A stretch of DNA of 64,000 nt from Pantoea allii (GTDB lineage: Bacteria; Pseudomonadota; Gammaproteobacteria; Enterobacterales; Enterobacteriaceae). A model generated the notes under the pieces. It did no database searches, was not told where the DNA came from, and was given only the letters and a program-made list of their open reading frames with translations. The stretch spans positions 186,001 to 250,000 of the forward strand of contig NZ_NTMH01000011.1 in the NCBI RefSeq assembly GCF_002307475.1, in the 5' to 3' direction. Of the stretch, positions 41,698 through 51,869 are shown piece after piece; within the stretch, counting starts at the first letter, position 1, and every line of letters starts with the position of its first letter. Both the position numbers and the translations under genes were made by a program.

Positions 41698-43170
41698 TCA
41701 TTTATCGTCTTGATGGAGAGGGAATTCCATCTCACTGTATTTGATAATGCGACCGCCCCGCACCAGCCTGTAACCCAGCCAGATAAGCAGAAACAGCGGT
41801 AGACCAATATAGGTGGTTGCCACACCATACCAGTCAATTCTGTCCTGCAGGAACGCCTGATAATTCTGGCCTAAGGTGATCATCAGGCAGAGGATAAAGG
41901 CAAAAATGGGACCGACAGGAAAGAAGCCCGAACGGTAAGGCAATGCGTTAAGATCACGCCCTTGCGCCACATAACCACGACGGAAACGATAGTGGCTGAT
42001 CGCAATCCCCAGCCAGGCGATAAAACCGGTCATGCCGGAGGTATTCAACAGCCAGAGATAGACTTCCTGATTGCCAAATTTCGAGGTCAAAAAGCACAGG
42101 CCCGCCACCACCGTGGTCGCCCACAGGGCATTTCGCGGTACACCGCCTTTTGACAGTCGGGCAAAAATACGCGGCGCTTTGCCTTCACGAGCCAGGTTAT
42201 AAAGCATTCGCGTTGAGGCGTACATTCCGGAGTTACCGGCGGACAATACCGCCGTTAAAATCACCGCATTCATCACCGCCGCCGCCGACAGCAGACCGGC
42301 ATTTTTGAACACCAGCGTAAACGGACTGACGCTGATATCTTTAATATCATTGTGCAGCAGCTGCGGATCGGTATAAGGCAGAATCAGGCTGATGATCAGG
42401 ATAGCCAGCACATAGAACAGCAGAATACGCCAGAACACCTGACGCACCGCGCGCGGGATATTCTTAGCGGGATCTTCTGATTCACCCGCCGCGATACCGA
42501 TCAGCTCAGTGCCCTGGAATGAGAAACCGACAATCATTGCCACACCGATCATCGAGGCAAACCCACCTGCAAAGGGCGCGTCCCCCACCTGCCAGTTATG
42601 CCAGCCTGCATTTTCGGCGCCGCGCATAATGCCGACAATCATCAGCACGCCGACCACGATAAAGATCACCACGGTGACAACCTTGATCAGCGAGAACCAG
42701 TATTCCGTTTCGCCAAAGCCCTTCACCGAGATGTAATTAATCAGGAACATCAGGCTCAGGAACAGAGCGCTCCAGATCCAGCCTGGCGTATCCGGGAACC
42801 AGTAATTCATGACCAGTTGGGAGGCCACCAGATCGACAGCAATCGTAACCGCCCAGTTGTACCAGTAGTTCCAGCCCAGCGCGAAACCGAAGCCTTCTTC
42901 GACATATTTTGCACCATAGGTAGCAAAAGAGCCCGATACCGGCATAAACGCCGCCAGTTCACCCAGGCTGGTCATCAGGAAGTAGACCATCAGGCCAATT
43001 AAGGCATAGGAGAGTAACGCGCCGCCGGGGCCAGCTTGAGAGATGGTGGCACCCGATGCGACAAAGAGACCTGTACCAATTGAACCGCCGATGGCGATCA
43101 TGGTGAGGTGACGTGCTTTTAGATCGCGTCGTAACGCAGGTTGTTGTGTTGTATTTGAGTCATTATGCAT
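41698..43170 (-). CDS. lysP: LysP, lysine-specific permease
   Basis: A 490-residue amino acid/polyamine/organocation permease with about 12 helices, matching E. coli LysP (489). The substrate site motif GGSIGTGLFVASG is near residue 28. It imports lysine with protons and, in E. coli, also signals to CadC. yeiE lies upstream on the same strand, as in E. coli, with a palindrome in the intervening gap. No lysine riboswitch was seen. Confidence 0.95.
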   Translation of the reverse strand: MHNDSNTTQQPALRRDLKARHLTMIAIGGSIGTGLFVASGATISQAGPGGALLSYALIGLMVYFLMTSLGELAAFMPVSGSFATYGAKYVEEGFGFALGWNYWYNWAVTIAVDLVASQLVMNYWFPDTPGWIWSALFLSLMFLINYISVKGFGETEYWFSLIKVVTVVIFIVVGVLMIVGIMRGAENAGWHNWQVGDAPFAGGFASMIGVAMIVGFSFQGTELIGIAAGESEDPAKNIPRAVRQVFWRILLFYVLAILIISLILPYTDPQLLHNDIKDISVSPFTLVFKNAGLLSAAAVMNAVILTAVLSAGNSGMYASTRMLYNLAREGKAPRIFARLSKGGVPRNALWATTVVAGLCFLTSKFGNQEVYLWLLNTSGMTGFIAWLGIAISHYRFRRGYVAQGRDLNALPYRSGFFPVGPIFAFILCLMITLGQNYQAFLQDRIDWYGVATTYIGLPLFLLIWLGYRLVRGGRIIKYSEMEFPLHQDDK

Positions 43171-43225
43171 GTGTAAACATTACGCTGGGTAAAAATAAGG
43201 CGCGATTGTAGCAGCAAAGGCCGTG

Positions 43226-43247
43226 CTGTATAGCGAATGCTATACAG
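43226..43247. promoter_or_regulatory. 22-bp palindrome upstream of lysP
   Basis: CTGTATAGC (43226-43234) and GCTATACAG (43239-43247) are perfect 9-bp arms around GAAT, 56 bp upstream of the lysP start. ATAG-N6-CTAT fits the interrupted-dyad style of LysR-type regulators. The adjacent LysR gene yeiE, and ArgP known at E. coli lysP, are the candidates. No T run follows, so a terminator is less likely. Confidence 0.55.
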
Positions 43248-43355
43248 TTATAAGTTACCTTCATGATTCACGGGAAATTATTAGCGGCGATGCCTGTTTC
43301 CCTGAATTTCAAGGGGTTGAACCGCTGATTTCACCACCAGATCGGCTCTCTGCGT

Positions 43356-44222
43356 TTATTCACGGCAGTAGGACAAAAACCGCGTCAGGGCCTTTGAGAT
43401 GTGTTTTTGCCGATGATGAATGCGGTAAAGCGTACGCGTCAGATTGGGCAACGGCGTATTCAGTTCGATAAGCGTTCCGGCGCTCAGTTGATCGGCGATG
43501 ACGCGGCGGGACAAACAGCTAATGCCCATACCGTGCCGGACGGCATGTTTGATCGCTTCAGAATTCCCCAGTTCCATACCGAGCTGGAACGTCGGTAAAT
43601 GGGACAATAAGAGATAATCAACGATTTCACGGGTGCCTGAACCGCGTTCGCGGAGAATCCAGGTAGCATCGGCCAGGGTTGTCAGTGTGACCGGCTGCTG
43701 CAAAATCGGAGCATCGGGCGCGGCAAATACCACCAGCTCATCTTCAAGCCAGGGTTCACTCACCAGTTCCGTCATATGGCACGGGCCTTCTATTAACCCC
43801 ACGTCTACTCGAAAATCAGAGACGGCCGTGATCACGTCCTGACTGTTTCCGACGCTCAGCTCTAAAGGCAAGGTCGGGAAATCACGGCGGTAGCCGGCAA
43901 TCATCCCAGGCAGCAGGTAATTCCCTATCGTACTGCTGGCATAAATACGAATCGCACCGTTATCTTCTTTAAATAACTGTTCGATTTCTGTGGCCTGTTC
44001 AAGCAGCCCCACGGCGCGGGGATAGAGTAACCGGCCATGCTCGTTCAGTACCAGCCGCTTGCCGACGCGATCGAAAAGCTGAACGCCAAGCTGGTTTTCC
44101 AGATCGGCGAGGGCCGCGCTGACGGCTGACTGAGACAAAGCCAGCACCTGGGAAGCCTGGGTGGTGGAACCGCTTTTCAGCACTTCGGTGAAGACTTCAA
44201 TTTGCCGCAGTGTAATGTGCAT
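43356..44222 (-). CDS. yeiE: YeiE, LysR-family regulator
   Basis: A 288-residue LysR-type regulator with winged helix [20 protein letters not shown] and ligand-binding domain, very similar to E. coli YeiE. YeiE is reported to enhance lysP expression and to respond to sulfite and iron. The start at 44222 gives [11 protein letters not shown] with AGGAG about 8 bp upstream; an in-frame upstream ATG overlaps the next gene and was rejected. It lies 17 bp after a DUF1232 gene, so the two are likely co-transcribed, and divergent from yeiH. Confidence 0.92.
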   Translation of the reverse strand: MHITLRQIEVFTEVLKSGSTTQASQVLALSQSAVSAALADLENQLGVQLFDRVGKRLVLNEHGRLLYPRAVGLLEQATEIEQLFKEDNGAIRIYASSTIGNYLLPGMIAGYRRDFPTLPLELSVGNSQDVITAVSDFRVDVGLIEGPCHMTELVSEPWLEDELVVFAAPDAPILQQPVTLTTLADATWILRERGSGTREIVDYLLLSHLPTFQLGMELGNSEAIKHAVRHGMGISCLSRRVIADQLSAGTLIELNTPLPNLTRTLYRIHHRQKHISKALTRFLSYCRE

Positions 44223-44239
44223 GGGAACTCCTGAATGAC

Positions 44240-44605
44240 TTAACGCTGTACAAGGTAAATGATCAAGGCTATCCACAGCAGGAACACCACCGCCAGCACG
44301 CTGAACACTTTTTTACCGCGTACGCGTTGTTGCCGGGCACGCTCCGCGCTGCTGTCACGCACCGCCTTCGGCAGCATTTTCAGCAACACCATGACACCCG
44401 TGGGAATGATCACCGCATCATCCAGTAGCCCCACCACCGGGATTACATCAGGAATCAAATCAATGGGGCTGATACCGTATGCCATAAGTCCTACCGCCAG
44501 GCCTTTACACCACAGCGGCGTTCGCGGATCGCGACAGGCATAGACGAGCGTTAAAACATCTCTTTTGATAAGCGTAATGAAACGCCCCAGTCGTGCGAAC
44601 AGCAT
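44240..44605 (-). CDS. YkvA-like DUF1232 membrane protein
   Basis: A 121-residue protein with the DUF1232 signature [25 protein letters not shown] (given in part: [11 protein letters not shown]) followed by a C-terminal membrane helix (about 100-118). The family has unknown function and is widespread in bacteria. It lies upstream of yeiE, where E. coli has no such gene, so this is a lineage-specific insertion. Start MLFARLGRF is ATG at 44605. Confidence 0.85.
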   Translation of the reverse strand: MLFARLGRFITLIKRDVLTLVYACRDPRTPLWCKGLAVGLMAYGISPIDLIPDVIPVVGLLDDAVIIPTGVMVLLKMLPKAVRDSSAERARQQRVRGKKVFSVLAVVFLLWIALIIYLVQR

Positions 44606-44634
44606 AAACCCTGCCTTATCACTTATAGCGGTAG

Positions 44635-44650
44635 ATTATAAATATATAAT
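44635..44650. promoter_or_regulatory. AT-rich palindrome between yeiH and DUF1232-yeiE
   Basis: ATTATA and TATAAT flank AATA in the 102-bp divergent gap, with a flanking G-C pair. It could be a YeiE operator or merely overlapping minus-10 boxes (TATAAT is on both strands). Confidence 0.4.
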
Positions 44651-44707
44651 CAATTTCACTTTTAACAAACCTGGCGTGATGATGCGTACTCAACCAGGAG
44701 CGTAATC

Positions 44708-45760
44708 ATGGCCGACATCAGCATTTCTAAATCTCATCCCGTGCAGCAATGGCTGCCGGGCCTGTTGTTATGCGGTACAATTGCCGCCGTCACCGCCCTG
44801 CTGGCTCAGGTGCCGGCCGTCTCGCGTCTGGGACTGGGTTCATTAACCCTGGCCATTATGCTCGGCATCATTATCGGTAACACGGTGTATTCACCCATGG
44901 CCGGTCAATGTGATGCAGGGGTGCTGCTGGCAAAACAAAAATTGCTCAGGTTGGGCGTCATTCTGTTCGGATTCCGCATCACCTTACAGCAAATGGCGGA
45001 TGTCGGCCTGAGCGGCGTACTCATTGATGTTTTGACGCTCAGCAGCACATTTTTTATGACCTGTCTGCTGGGAAGACGCCTGCTGAAGCTGGATCGTGAA
45101 ACCGTGTGGTTAATCGGTGCAGGCAGCAGTATTTGTGGCGCAGCGGCCGTGCTGGCCACGGAGCCGGTCTTAAAAGCGGCCCCGTCAAAGGTGGCGGTCG
45201 CCGTGGCAACCGTGGTGCTGTTTGGCACCCTGGCAATCTTTATTTATCCCCTACTGTGGCCACTGGTTCATCATCTTTTCCCCACGGTGAGTCTTACCCA
45301 GTTTGGTGTGTTTATCGGTTCAACGATCCACGAAGTGGCTCAGGTGGTCGCTGCCGGGCACAGTATTGCGCCAGAAACCGAAAGCAGTGCGGTCATTGCG
45401 AAAATGCTACGGGTGATGATGCTGGCCCCCTTTTTACTGTTGCTGAGCGGTGTGCTTCGACGTGAACAGGCAACACAGCACAGGGCGCAGCCCATCACCT
45501 TTCCGTGGTTTGCGTTGCTATTCGTCGCTGTCGCCCTGTTTAATTCTCTGCACTGGTTGCCTGCCGTCTGGGTTAACGCACTCAATACCGTCGGTGGAAT
45601 ACTGTTGACCATGGCGATGGCGGCTCTGGGTTTAACCACTCGCTTTACTGCCCTGCGCGCAGCCGGATTTAAGCCTGTGCTGTTGGGGGCGCTGGTATTC
45701 AGCTGGCTGATTGTTGGCGGCGGCAGTATTAATCTGCTGGTTCAACATTTTATGGCGTGA
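44708..45760 (+). CDS. yeiH: YeiH, UPF0324 family putative sulfate exporter
   Basis: A 350-residue membrane protein with about ten helices, matching E. coli YeiH (349), of the UPF0324/Cons_hypoth698 family. Conserved features are LRLGVILFGFRIT and WLIGAGSSICGAAAVLATEPV. Annotated as a sulfate exporter by similarity; the E. coli gene is controlled by YeiE, whose gene is divergent here. An AGGAG ribosome site lies 7-8 bp before ATG. The gap contains the palindrome ATTATA-AATA-TATAAT (44635-44650). Confidence 0.88.
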   Translation: MADISISKSHPVQQWLPGLLLCGTIAAVTALLAQVPAVSRLGLGSLTLAIMLGIIIGNTVYSPMAGQCDAGVLLAKQKLLRLGVILFGFRITLQQMADVGLSGVLIDVLTLSSTFFMTCLLGRRLLKLDRETVWLIGAGSSICGAAAVLATEPVLKAAPSKVAVAVATVVLFGTLAIFIYPLLWPLVHHLFPTVSLTQFGVFIGSTIHEVAQVVAAGHSIAPETESSAVIAKMLRVMMLAPFLLLLSGVLRREQATQHRAQPITFPWFALLFVAVALFNSLHWLPAVWVNALNTVGGILLTMAMAALGLTTRFTALRAAGFKPVLLGALVFSWLIVGGGSINLLVQHFMA

Positions 45761-45783
45761 GCGCGCGAACATGGAAGTCTCTG

Positions 45784-45805
45784 ACCGGCTCGACGCCGAG
45801 CCGGT
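45784..45805 (+). terminator. Hairpin downstream of yeiH
   Basis: ACCGGCTCG (45784-45792) and CGAGCCGGT (45797-45805) form a 9-bp stem with a four-base loop, 23 bp after the yeiH stop. No T run follows. Confidence 0.5.
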
Positions 45806-45941
45806 TATCCCGGTGCTTCGGCGCGGGCTTGACACAATGGCGACGGTTTTGCGAGACGTGCCGAACATTACCCTGCCGCTGTTAGGTGAACGTTGCTGGC
45901 TGCTTTATTTTACGCCGATGGATGTTTACGAGCCGGGACTC

Positions 45942-46847
45942 ATGAAGATAAAAAATACCACGCCTACGCCTCACGATGCTCTGTTTCGGCAGTTTCTGAC
46001 ACAGCCAGACATTGCCCGGGATTTTATGGCGATCCATCTGCCGCCATCGTTACGCGTGCTCTGCGATCTTTCTACTCTGCAACTGGAATCAGGTTCGTTT
46101 GTCGAAGATGACCTGCGGCAGTACTTCAGCGATGTGCTGTACAGCCTCAAAACCTCATCCGGCAAAGGCTATATCCATGTGCTTATCGAGCATCAGTCAG
46201 GTCCGGATAAACACATGGCCTTTAGATTGATGCGCTATGCGGTTGCCGCCATGCACCGTCACCTGCAGGCCGGGCATAAAACACTGCCGTTGGTTATCCC
46301 AATGTTGTTCTACACCGGTAAACGCAGCCCCTATCCGTATTCCCTCTGCTGGCTGGACGAATTTGCCAACCCAGACATCGCACAGGCGCTGTATACAACG
46401 GCTTTCCCGTTGGTTGACGTAACAATTATCCCGGACGACGAGATTGCGCGCCATCGCAGCATGGCCGCTTTAACATTACTGCAGAAGCATATCCACCAGC
46501 GTAACCTGACGGCGCTGATGGACAGGCTGGTCACCCTTCTCCTGAACGAATATCTCTCTTCATCGCAGGTAATATCGCTGGTAAACTACATGATACAGGC
46601 AGGCGAAGCGTCGGATGCGCACGCCTTTGTTCATAAGCTGGCACAGCGGGTGCCGCAACACGGAGAGGCTCTGATGACCATTGCAGAACAGCTGGAACAA
46701 AAAGGCATCGAAAAAGGCATTGTAAAAGGCAGGAAGGAAGAAGCGCTGAAGATTGCCCAGACCATGTTAAATAACGGTCTTGACCGCCCTACTGTGATCA
46801 AAATGACCGGCCTGACCGAAGAAGAGTTAGCGAAACTCCGCCATTAA
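45942..46847 (+). CDS. Rpn-family (RpnA/YhgA) recombination-promoting nuclease
   Basis: A 301-residue PD-(D/E)XK nuclease of the Rpn/YhgA family, once called transposase. The N-terminus TPTPHDALFRQFLTQPDIARDF and the core YFSDVLYSLK and IHVLIEHQS match E. coli RpnA, which cuts DNA and promotes RecA-independent recombination. The start at 45942 follows the family N-terminus; a 77-codon in-frame extension was rejected. The C-terminus carries the short repeat EKGI-EKGIVKGRKEEA. Rpn genes lie in variable chromosome spots and are often copied between strains, but no ends or target duplications of a mobile element were seen. Confidence 0.9.
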   Translation: MKIKNTTPTPHDALFRQFLTQPDIARDFMAIHLPPSLRVLCDLSTLQLESGSFVEDDLRQYFSDVLYSLKTSSGKGYIHVLIEHQSGPDKHMAFRLMRYAVAAMHRHLQAGHKTLPLVIPMLFYTGKRSPYPYSLCWLDEFANPDIAQALYTTAFPLVDVTIIPDDEIARHRSMAALTLLQKHIHQRNLTALMDRLVTLLLNEYLSSSQVISLVNYMIQAGEASDAHAFVHKLAQRVPQHGEALMTIAEQLEQKGIEKGIVKGRKEEALKIAQTMLNNGLDRPTVIKMTGLTEEELAKLRH

Positions 46848-47096
46848 TCCTCTGCCTTATTCTGACTTCTGACACACATGCGCGGTGGGGCAACGGCTGA
46901 TTTCCCCTTGCCCAATCTTCTCTCTGAGCGCGTTCTCGCGTTAATGGCTGTCAGGAACGCGCGCGTCCCAGCCCGGCTGTTCTCCCGGTCTAAACCGCTC
47001 CTGACCTGGCTAAAAATTTCCTGCGCACCGCGCTTTGCCATCGCGCCATCGTGTATCATGCCGTTAAATCTGAGTTAAATCCTTCAGGAGAACGGC

Positions 47097-47939
47097 ATGA
47101 AGTATATTGGCGCGCACGTCAGCGCATCGGGTGGCGTGGATCAGGCGGTGATACGCGCCCATGAACTGGAAGCCACGGCTTTTGCGCTGTTCACTAAAAA
47201 TCAGCGTCAGTGGAAAGCAGCCCCGCTGTCAGATGAAACGATTGCGGCCTTCCGCGCTGCCTGCGAGAAATACCAGTTTGCGCCGGGCCAGATTCTGCCG
47301 CATGACAGCTATTTGATCAATCTGGGTCATCCCGTCATGGAAGCATTACAAAAATCCCGCGATGCGTTTCTTGATGAGATGAAACGCGCCGAACAGCTGG
47401 GTCTGACGCTGTTGAATTTTCATCCGGGCAGCCATCTACAGCAGATCGATGAGCTGAGCTGTTTAAAACGCATCGCTGAGTCAATCAATATCGCCCTGGA
47501 TCAAACCCACAGCGTCACCGCCGTTATCGAAAATACCGCCGGTCAGGGCAGCAATCTCGGCTTCCGCTTTGAGCACCTGGCAACCATTATTGAACATGTT
47601 GAAGACAAATCCCGCGTAGGGGTTTGCATTGATACCTGCCATGCTTTTGCGGGCGGTTACGATCTGTGCAGCGAAGCCGCCTGCACCGAAACCTTTGCTG
47701 AATTCGATCGCATTGTGGGTTTTAACTATCTTCGCGGGATGCACCTGAACGATGCCAAGAGCACGCTGGGCAGCCGGGTTGACCGTCATCACAGCCTGGG
47801 TGAGGGGAATATCGGTAAAACCGTGTTTAGCTGGATCATGAAAGATGCGCGTTTTGATGGCATCCCGCTGATTCTGGAAACCATTAATCCGGATATCTGG
47901 AAAGATGAAATCGCCTGGCTCAAGTCAGAGCAACGTTAA
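47097..47939 (+). CDS. nfo: Nfo, endonuclease IV
   Basis: A 280-residue AP endonuclease for base excision repair, similar to E. coli Nfo (285). It starts [18 protein letters not shown], with zinc-ligand residues in [35 protein letters not shown] and [26 protein letters not shown]. coli nfo is induced by SoxS; no clear soxbox was identified in the 249-bp gap upstream. AGGAG lies about 8 bp before the start. Confidence 0.97.
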   Translation: MKYIGAHVSASGGVDQAVIRAHELEATAFALFTKNQRQWKAAPLSDETIAAFRAACEKYQFAPGQILPHDSYLINLGHPVMEALQKSRDAFLDEMKRAEQLGLTLLNFHPGSHLQQIDELSCLKRIAESINIALDQTHSVTAVIENTAGQGSNLGFRFEHLATIIEHVEDKSRVGVCIDTCHAFAGGYDLCSEAACTETFAEFDRIVGFNYLRGMHLNDAKSTLGSRVDRHHSLGEGNIGKTVFSWIMKDARFDGIPLILETINPDIWKDEIAWLKSEQR

Positions 47940-47967
47940 AAAAAAGGAGCCTTGCGGCTCCTTTTTC
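47940..47967. terminator. Bidirectional terminator between nfo and fruA
   Basis: AGGAGCC (47945-47951) and GGCTCCT (47956-47962) form a 7-bp stem. It is flanked by an A run on the left and a T run on the right, so it can terminate both nfo (plus) and fruBKA (minus). Confidence 0.9.
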
Positions 47968-47983
47968 GTTTTTAACTTAACTA

Positions 47984-49687
47984 TCAGGCTTTTGCCAGCT
48001 CTTCTTCAGGACGCTTCAGTACCGCATAACCTAATCCGGCAATCGCTGTACCAATCAAAATCGCCATCAGATAACCGAGCACTGGGGTAATCGCACCAGG
48101 GATGAGCAGCACGAACAGGCCGCCGTGCGGTGCCATCAGTTTGGCACCAATCGCCATCGAAACTGCACCCGTCACAGCACCACCGACGATACAGCATGGC
48201 AGAACGCGCATCGGATCACGAGCCGCAAAAGGAATCGCACCTTCTGAAATAAAGCACAGCCCCAGAACCAGCGCGGCTTTACCGCCTTCCTGCTGACCTT
48301 TATTAAATTTACGACGCGCAACCAGCGTAGCCAGACCCATGGCCAGCGGTGGCACCATACCGGCCGCCATAATCGCTGCCATCGGTGCGTAGGTTTGTGA
48401 ACTCAGCAGCCCAACGCCAAACGCATAAGCCACTTTGTTAACCGGACCGCCCATGTCGGTACACATCATGCCACCCAGGATAGCACCTAACAGGATCGCA
48501 TTGGCGGTACCCATATTAGCCAGCCAGTGGGTCAAAGCGCTCATGATGCCCGCGACCGGTTTACCTACCACATAGATCATCAGTAAACCGGTGATCAGGC
48601 TGGCAAACAGCGGAATAATCAGGATGGGCTTCAACGCCTCCATACTTTGTGGCAGCTTCACTTTACCGCTAATCAGCCTGGCAGCGTAACCTGCGATAAA
48701 GCCTGCGATAATACCGCCAAGGAAGCCCGCGTTAATGCTGGTGGCGATCATACCGCCAATCAGACCAGGCGTCAGACCCGGACGATCTGCGATAGAGAAA
48801 GCAATAAAGCCCGCCAGAACCGGAACCATCAGTGCAAACGCACTGCCGCCACCGATTTGCATCAGCGCCGCCGCCAGAGTACCTGGCTCTTTAAAGGCCG
48901 TGATACCAAAAGCAAACGACAGTGCGATACTTAAGCCGCCCGCCACAACCATTGGCAGCATGTAAGACACGCCGGTCAACAGGTGACGGTAAGCGCCCGC
49001 GCCGCCCTCTTTCTTCTCTTCCTGCTGACTGTTTTGCGAGCCAGAAGGTTGGTAAGGCTTCGCTTCTGCAACCGCTTTATCCAGCTCCTGTGCAGTCTTT
49101 TTCAGCGCCAGACCGGTTGAGGTGCGATACATCGGTTTACCCGCAAATTTTGCCAGATCCACTTCGATATCCGCTGCCACAATCACCAGATCGGCTGCGG
49201 CAACTTCTTCAGGCGTAATCGCGTTACCCGCGCCAACAGAGCCGCGGGTTTCCACTTTTACCCACCAGCCACGTTTGGTGGCTTCGGTCTGAATAGCCTC
49301 GGCCGCCATAAAGGTATGCGCGACGCCCGTTGGGCAAGCGGTCACGGCAACGACGCGTTTTGGTCCATTCGCTGGCGCAGCGGTAGAGGCAACAGCCGCG
49401 GCAGGTGCTGCCGCGCTGGCTTGCCAGGGTTTAGCTTCAGCCTTAGCACGATTCAGGAACTGTTCAGGTTCGCTGACCGCCTGTTGTACATCACCCAGCC
49501 AAACGGATTTTCCGTTCAGCGCGGCATCATCCGGCACAGTTTTACCGGTGACGATCACCAGCTCGGCCTCTGCCGGGTTTTCGGTTAGTCTTAAACCAGC
49601 CTGCGCAGCCGCAGCAGCCAGGCGTTGTTTTGCCATGTAGGCAGAAGCCAGTCCTGTTGAAGGATCTTTTATCAGCAGCGTTTTCAC
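47984..49687 (-). CDS. fruA: FruA, fructose PTS enzyme IIBC
   Basis: A 567-residue membrane protein of the fructose phosphotransferase system. An N-terminal degenerate IIB-like domain and an active IIB domain (phosphorylated cysteine C118 in VTACPTGVAHT) precede the hydrophobic IIC transport domain. It takes up fructose as fructose 1-phosphate using phosphate from FruB. It is last in fruBKA, 16 bp after fruK, and ends at a bidirectional terminator. Confidence 0.97.
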   Translation of the reverse strand: MKTLLIKDPSTGLASAYMAKQRLAAAAAQAGLRLTENPAEAELVIVTGKTVPDDAALNGKSVWLGDVQQAVSEPEQFLNRAKAEAKPWQASAAAPAAAVASTAAPANGPKRVVAVTACPTGVAHTFMAAEAIQTEATKRGWWVKVETRGSVGAGNAITPEEVAAADLVIVAADIEVDLAKFAGKPMYRTSTGLALKKTAQELDKAVAEAKPYQPSGSQNSQQEEKKEGGAGAYRHLLTGVSYMLPMVVAGGLSIALSFAFGITAFKEPGTLAAALMQIGGGSAFALMVPVLAGFIAFSIADRPGLTPGLIGGMIATSINAGFLGGIIAGFIAGYAARLISGKVKLPQSMEALKPILIIPLFASLITGLLMIYVVGKPVAGIMSALTHWLANMGTANAILLGAILGGMMCTDMGGPVNKVAYAFGVGLLSSQTYAPMAAIMAAGMVPPLAMGLATLVARRKFNKGQQEGGKAALVLGLCFISEGAIPFAARDPMRVLPCCIVGGAVTGAVSMAIGAKLMAPHGGLFVLLIPGAITPVLGYLMAILIGTAIAGLGYAVLKRPEEELAKA

Positions 49688-49703
49688 TATCGCTCTCCTG
49701 CTG

Positions 49704-50642
49704 TCAGTTAACGGGTTGTAAGTCGACGCGCGCCATCATTGCGGCCAACTGGGTACGATCAGTAACGCCGACGTTGCTCTGGCTGACAGCCATCGCGGCT
49801 ACCGCAGTAGCCAGACGTAACGTATGTTCACTGGATTCACGCATTAACAGGCCATAAATCAGGCCACCTACCATGGAGTCACCTGCGCCAACGGTGCTGA
49901 CAACCTCGCACACCGGCGGTTTAGCAATCCATTCACCTGAGGCATTGACCCAAAGTGCGCCTTCTGCGCCCAGAGAAATCACCACATGTGCAATGCCCTG
50001 CTCACGCAACTCATGCGCTGCGTCAATCACGTCCTGGAGCGCAGGGAGTTTGCGCCCTGCCCAGATTTCCAGCTCGCGACGATTAGGTTTAACCAGCCAG
50101 GGCGCGGCCTTCAGGCCCGCCACCAGCGCTTCGCGACTGCTGTCAAAGATGATGCAAGGACAATGCGTACGCAGTTCAGTCATCCAGCGAGTAAAGGCAT
50201 CGGGATCGACGCCTTCAGGCAGACTGCCGCTCACGCAGACCATGTCAAACTGACCCAGCCAGGTTAATGAATCGCTGGTAAAGCGATCCCAGTCCTGCGC
50301 CGTGACCTGGAAGCCAGAAAAGTTAAGATCGGTCACATCACCGGTTTGCTCGGTAAGCTTGACGTTGATGCGCGTACGACCATTGACGACCTGAAAACGG
50401 TTGGCGATACCCAACTCACTGAAGAGTTGCTGAAAGCCATCCTGATTGTCTTTGCCGAGAAAACCGCCAACGGTCACGTCGATGCCCAGATCTTTCAGGA
50501 CTTTGGCAACGTTGATGCCTTTACCGGCAGCATGCAAACCGGTGGTTTTCACCAGATTGACTTCGCCACGTTCAATTTCGGGCGTAAAACCAACTAAATC
50601 ATACGCAGGATTCAACGTGATGGTTGCAACACGTCTGGTCAT
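49704..50642 (-). CDS. fruK: FruK, 1-phosphofructokinase
   Basis: A 312-residue PfkB-family kinase making fructose 1,6-bisphosphate from fructose 1-phosphate. Family motifs are [14 protein letters not shown] near the start and the anion hole [13 protein letters not shown] near the end. It overlaps fruB by 4 bp (ATGA-type), and the middle position of fruBKA matches E. coli. Confidence 0.97.
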   Translation of the reverse strand: MTRRVATITLNPAYDLVGFTPEIERGEVNLVKTTGLHAAGKGINVAKVLKDLGIDVTVGGFLGKDNQDGFQQLFSELGIANRFQVVNGRTRINVKLTEQTGDVTDLNFSGFQVTAQDWDRFTSDSLTWLGQFDMVCVSGSLPEGVDPDAFTRWMTELRTHCPCIIFDSSREALVAGLKAAPWLVKPNRRELEIWAGRKLPALQDVIDAAHELREQGIAHVVISLGAEGALWVNASGEWIAKPPVCEVVSTVGAGDSMVGGLIYGLLMRESSEHTLRLATAVAAMAVSQSNVGVTDRTQLAAMMARVDLQPVN

Positions 50643-51769
50643 GCCGCCCCCTCACCTAAACCACTGTTAATGGCTTCTTCAATGGCATTAAGCGCCTGCT
50701 GTGCATCTTCACCACTGGCAGTGAAACGCAGGCGGTGGCCTTTTTTCACGCCCAGCGCGACGACCTTCATCAGGCTGCGTCCATTTGCTGGTTTACCGCT
50801 GCCATCAAGGTTGGTAATCGTGATGTCGCTATTAAACTGTTTGATCACGCTCACCAGCGCCGTACCCGGGCGCGCATGCAGGCCATGCTCATTGCGGATA
50901 GTAAACTCAGCCGTTAGTTGATCTGCCTGCTCGTCAACTTCGCTGGTCAGCAGGGCATAAACGCCTGCTGCATCCGCTTTCAGCAAACGGTCGGCTTTGT
51001 TGTTCTGTAACAGTGCGCTCAGATAGCCCAGGACCTCTAATGGTCGTTCATCAACAGCGGCCACGCTTACTAACATTGCCACGGATTCACCCTGGTGCTC
51101 GAAGGCATTCGCCGCGCGGCTGACAGCCACTCCGCTTTGCAGATTGCCCTTGCCGCTGTCACTTAACCAAATACCCTGACCCAGGCTTAAGGGATTGCCT
51201 GACACCACGTCGGCAACATAGCTGGCATCGACCACGCCAGCGGCCTGTAAGCGTCCGGCATTGAGTGCCTGCAATGTCATCAGGTCGCGTGCGTTAACGT
51301 CCAGCGTAATTAACGACGTATCGAAGCTGAATTCTGCTGATTGCTTCTCACCCATCAGCAGCGCACGAAGATCCTCGGCGGAGGCGGTTTTGAGCTGTTC
51401 AGCAATGCTGTCGTCGCTGAGTACATGGGTCAGCTGACGCAGCAACGCCAGGTGTTCATCCGATTTCGCGGCAATGCCAATCGCGACATAGGCAGTTTGA
51501 TCGTCACCCCAGGCAATTCCCTGTGGAAACTGGAAGACCTGAACGCCGGTTTTCAGCACCAGATCGCGCGTGTCGGTGGTGCCATGAGGAATGGCGATAC
51601 CATTACCCAAAAAGGTTGAGGTTTGCTGCTCACGCGCCAGCATGCCATTGACGTAACCTTCCGCCACGTTACCTGCAGCGGTAAGTGCCGCCGCAACCTG
51701 ACGAATCGCATCTTCTTTGTTTTGGGCGCTGGCTCCGGTATGGATGGCCTGCAATTCGAGCTGGAACAT
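50639..51769 (-). CDS. fruB: FruB, fructose PTS IIA-FPr fusion (diphosphoryl transfer protein)
   Basis: A 376-residue phosphocarrier fusing an N-terminal PTS IIA domain (phospho-H62 in [11 protein letters not shown]), a central linker and a C-terminal HPr-like domain FPr (motif [10 protein letters not shown]). It passes phosphate from enzyme I to FruA. A GAGGAG ribosome site lies 5 bp before the ATG. Two Cra-type operators precede it. Confidence 0.97.
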   Translation of the reverse strand: MFQLELQAIHTGASAQNKEDAIRQVAAALTAAGNVAEGYVNGMLAREQQTSTFLGNGIAIPHGTTDTRDLVLKTGVQVFQFPQGIAWGDDQTAYVAIGIAAKSDEHLALLRQLTHVLSDDSIAEQLKTASAEDLRALLMGEKQSAEFSFDTSLITLDVNARDLMTLQALNAGRLQAAGVVDASYVADVVSGNPLSLGQGIWLSDSGKGNLQSGVAVSRAANAFEHQGESVAMLVSVAAVDERPLEVLGYLSALLQNNKADRLLKADAAGVYALLTSEVDEQADQLTAEFTIRNEHGLHARPGTALVSVIKQFNSDITITNLDGSGKPANGRSLMKVVALGVKKGHRLRFTASGEDAQQALNAIEEAINSGLGEGAA

Positions 51770-51787
51770 AATTCTCCTCGCTTGCTG

Positions 51788-51803
51788 ATTGAATCGTTTC
51801 AGC
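51788..51803 (-). promoter_or_regulatory. Cra (FruR) operator 1 of fruBKA
   Basis: TGAATCGTTTCA at 51790-51801 with flanking bases fits the Cra consensus with one mismatch. It lies 19 bp before the fruB start codon, within the leader or promoter. Confidence 0.8.
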
Positions 51804-51855
51804 TCATTGGTGTTGGAACTTGCTGTTTGAACCCGTGAAGGTTGTCACAGCAACG

Positions 51856-51869
51856 CTGAAACGTTTCAG
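51856..51869 (-). promoter_or_regulatory. Cra (FruR) operator 2 of fruBKA
   Basis: CTGAAACGTTTCAG is the perfect palindromic Cra operator. Together with the proximal site this gives the two-operator layout known at the E. coli fru operon, so fructose 1-phosphate should relieve repression. Confidence 0.92.

Noticed and set aside
43171..43355. Lysine riboswitch before lysP
   Set aside because: The gap is too short and lacks conserved L-box elements; only a palindrome is present.
45711..45941. N-terminal extension of the Rpn gene
   Set aside because: It overlaps the end of yeiH and its residues have no family similarity; the family N-terminus starts at 45942.
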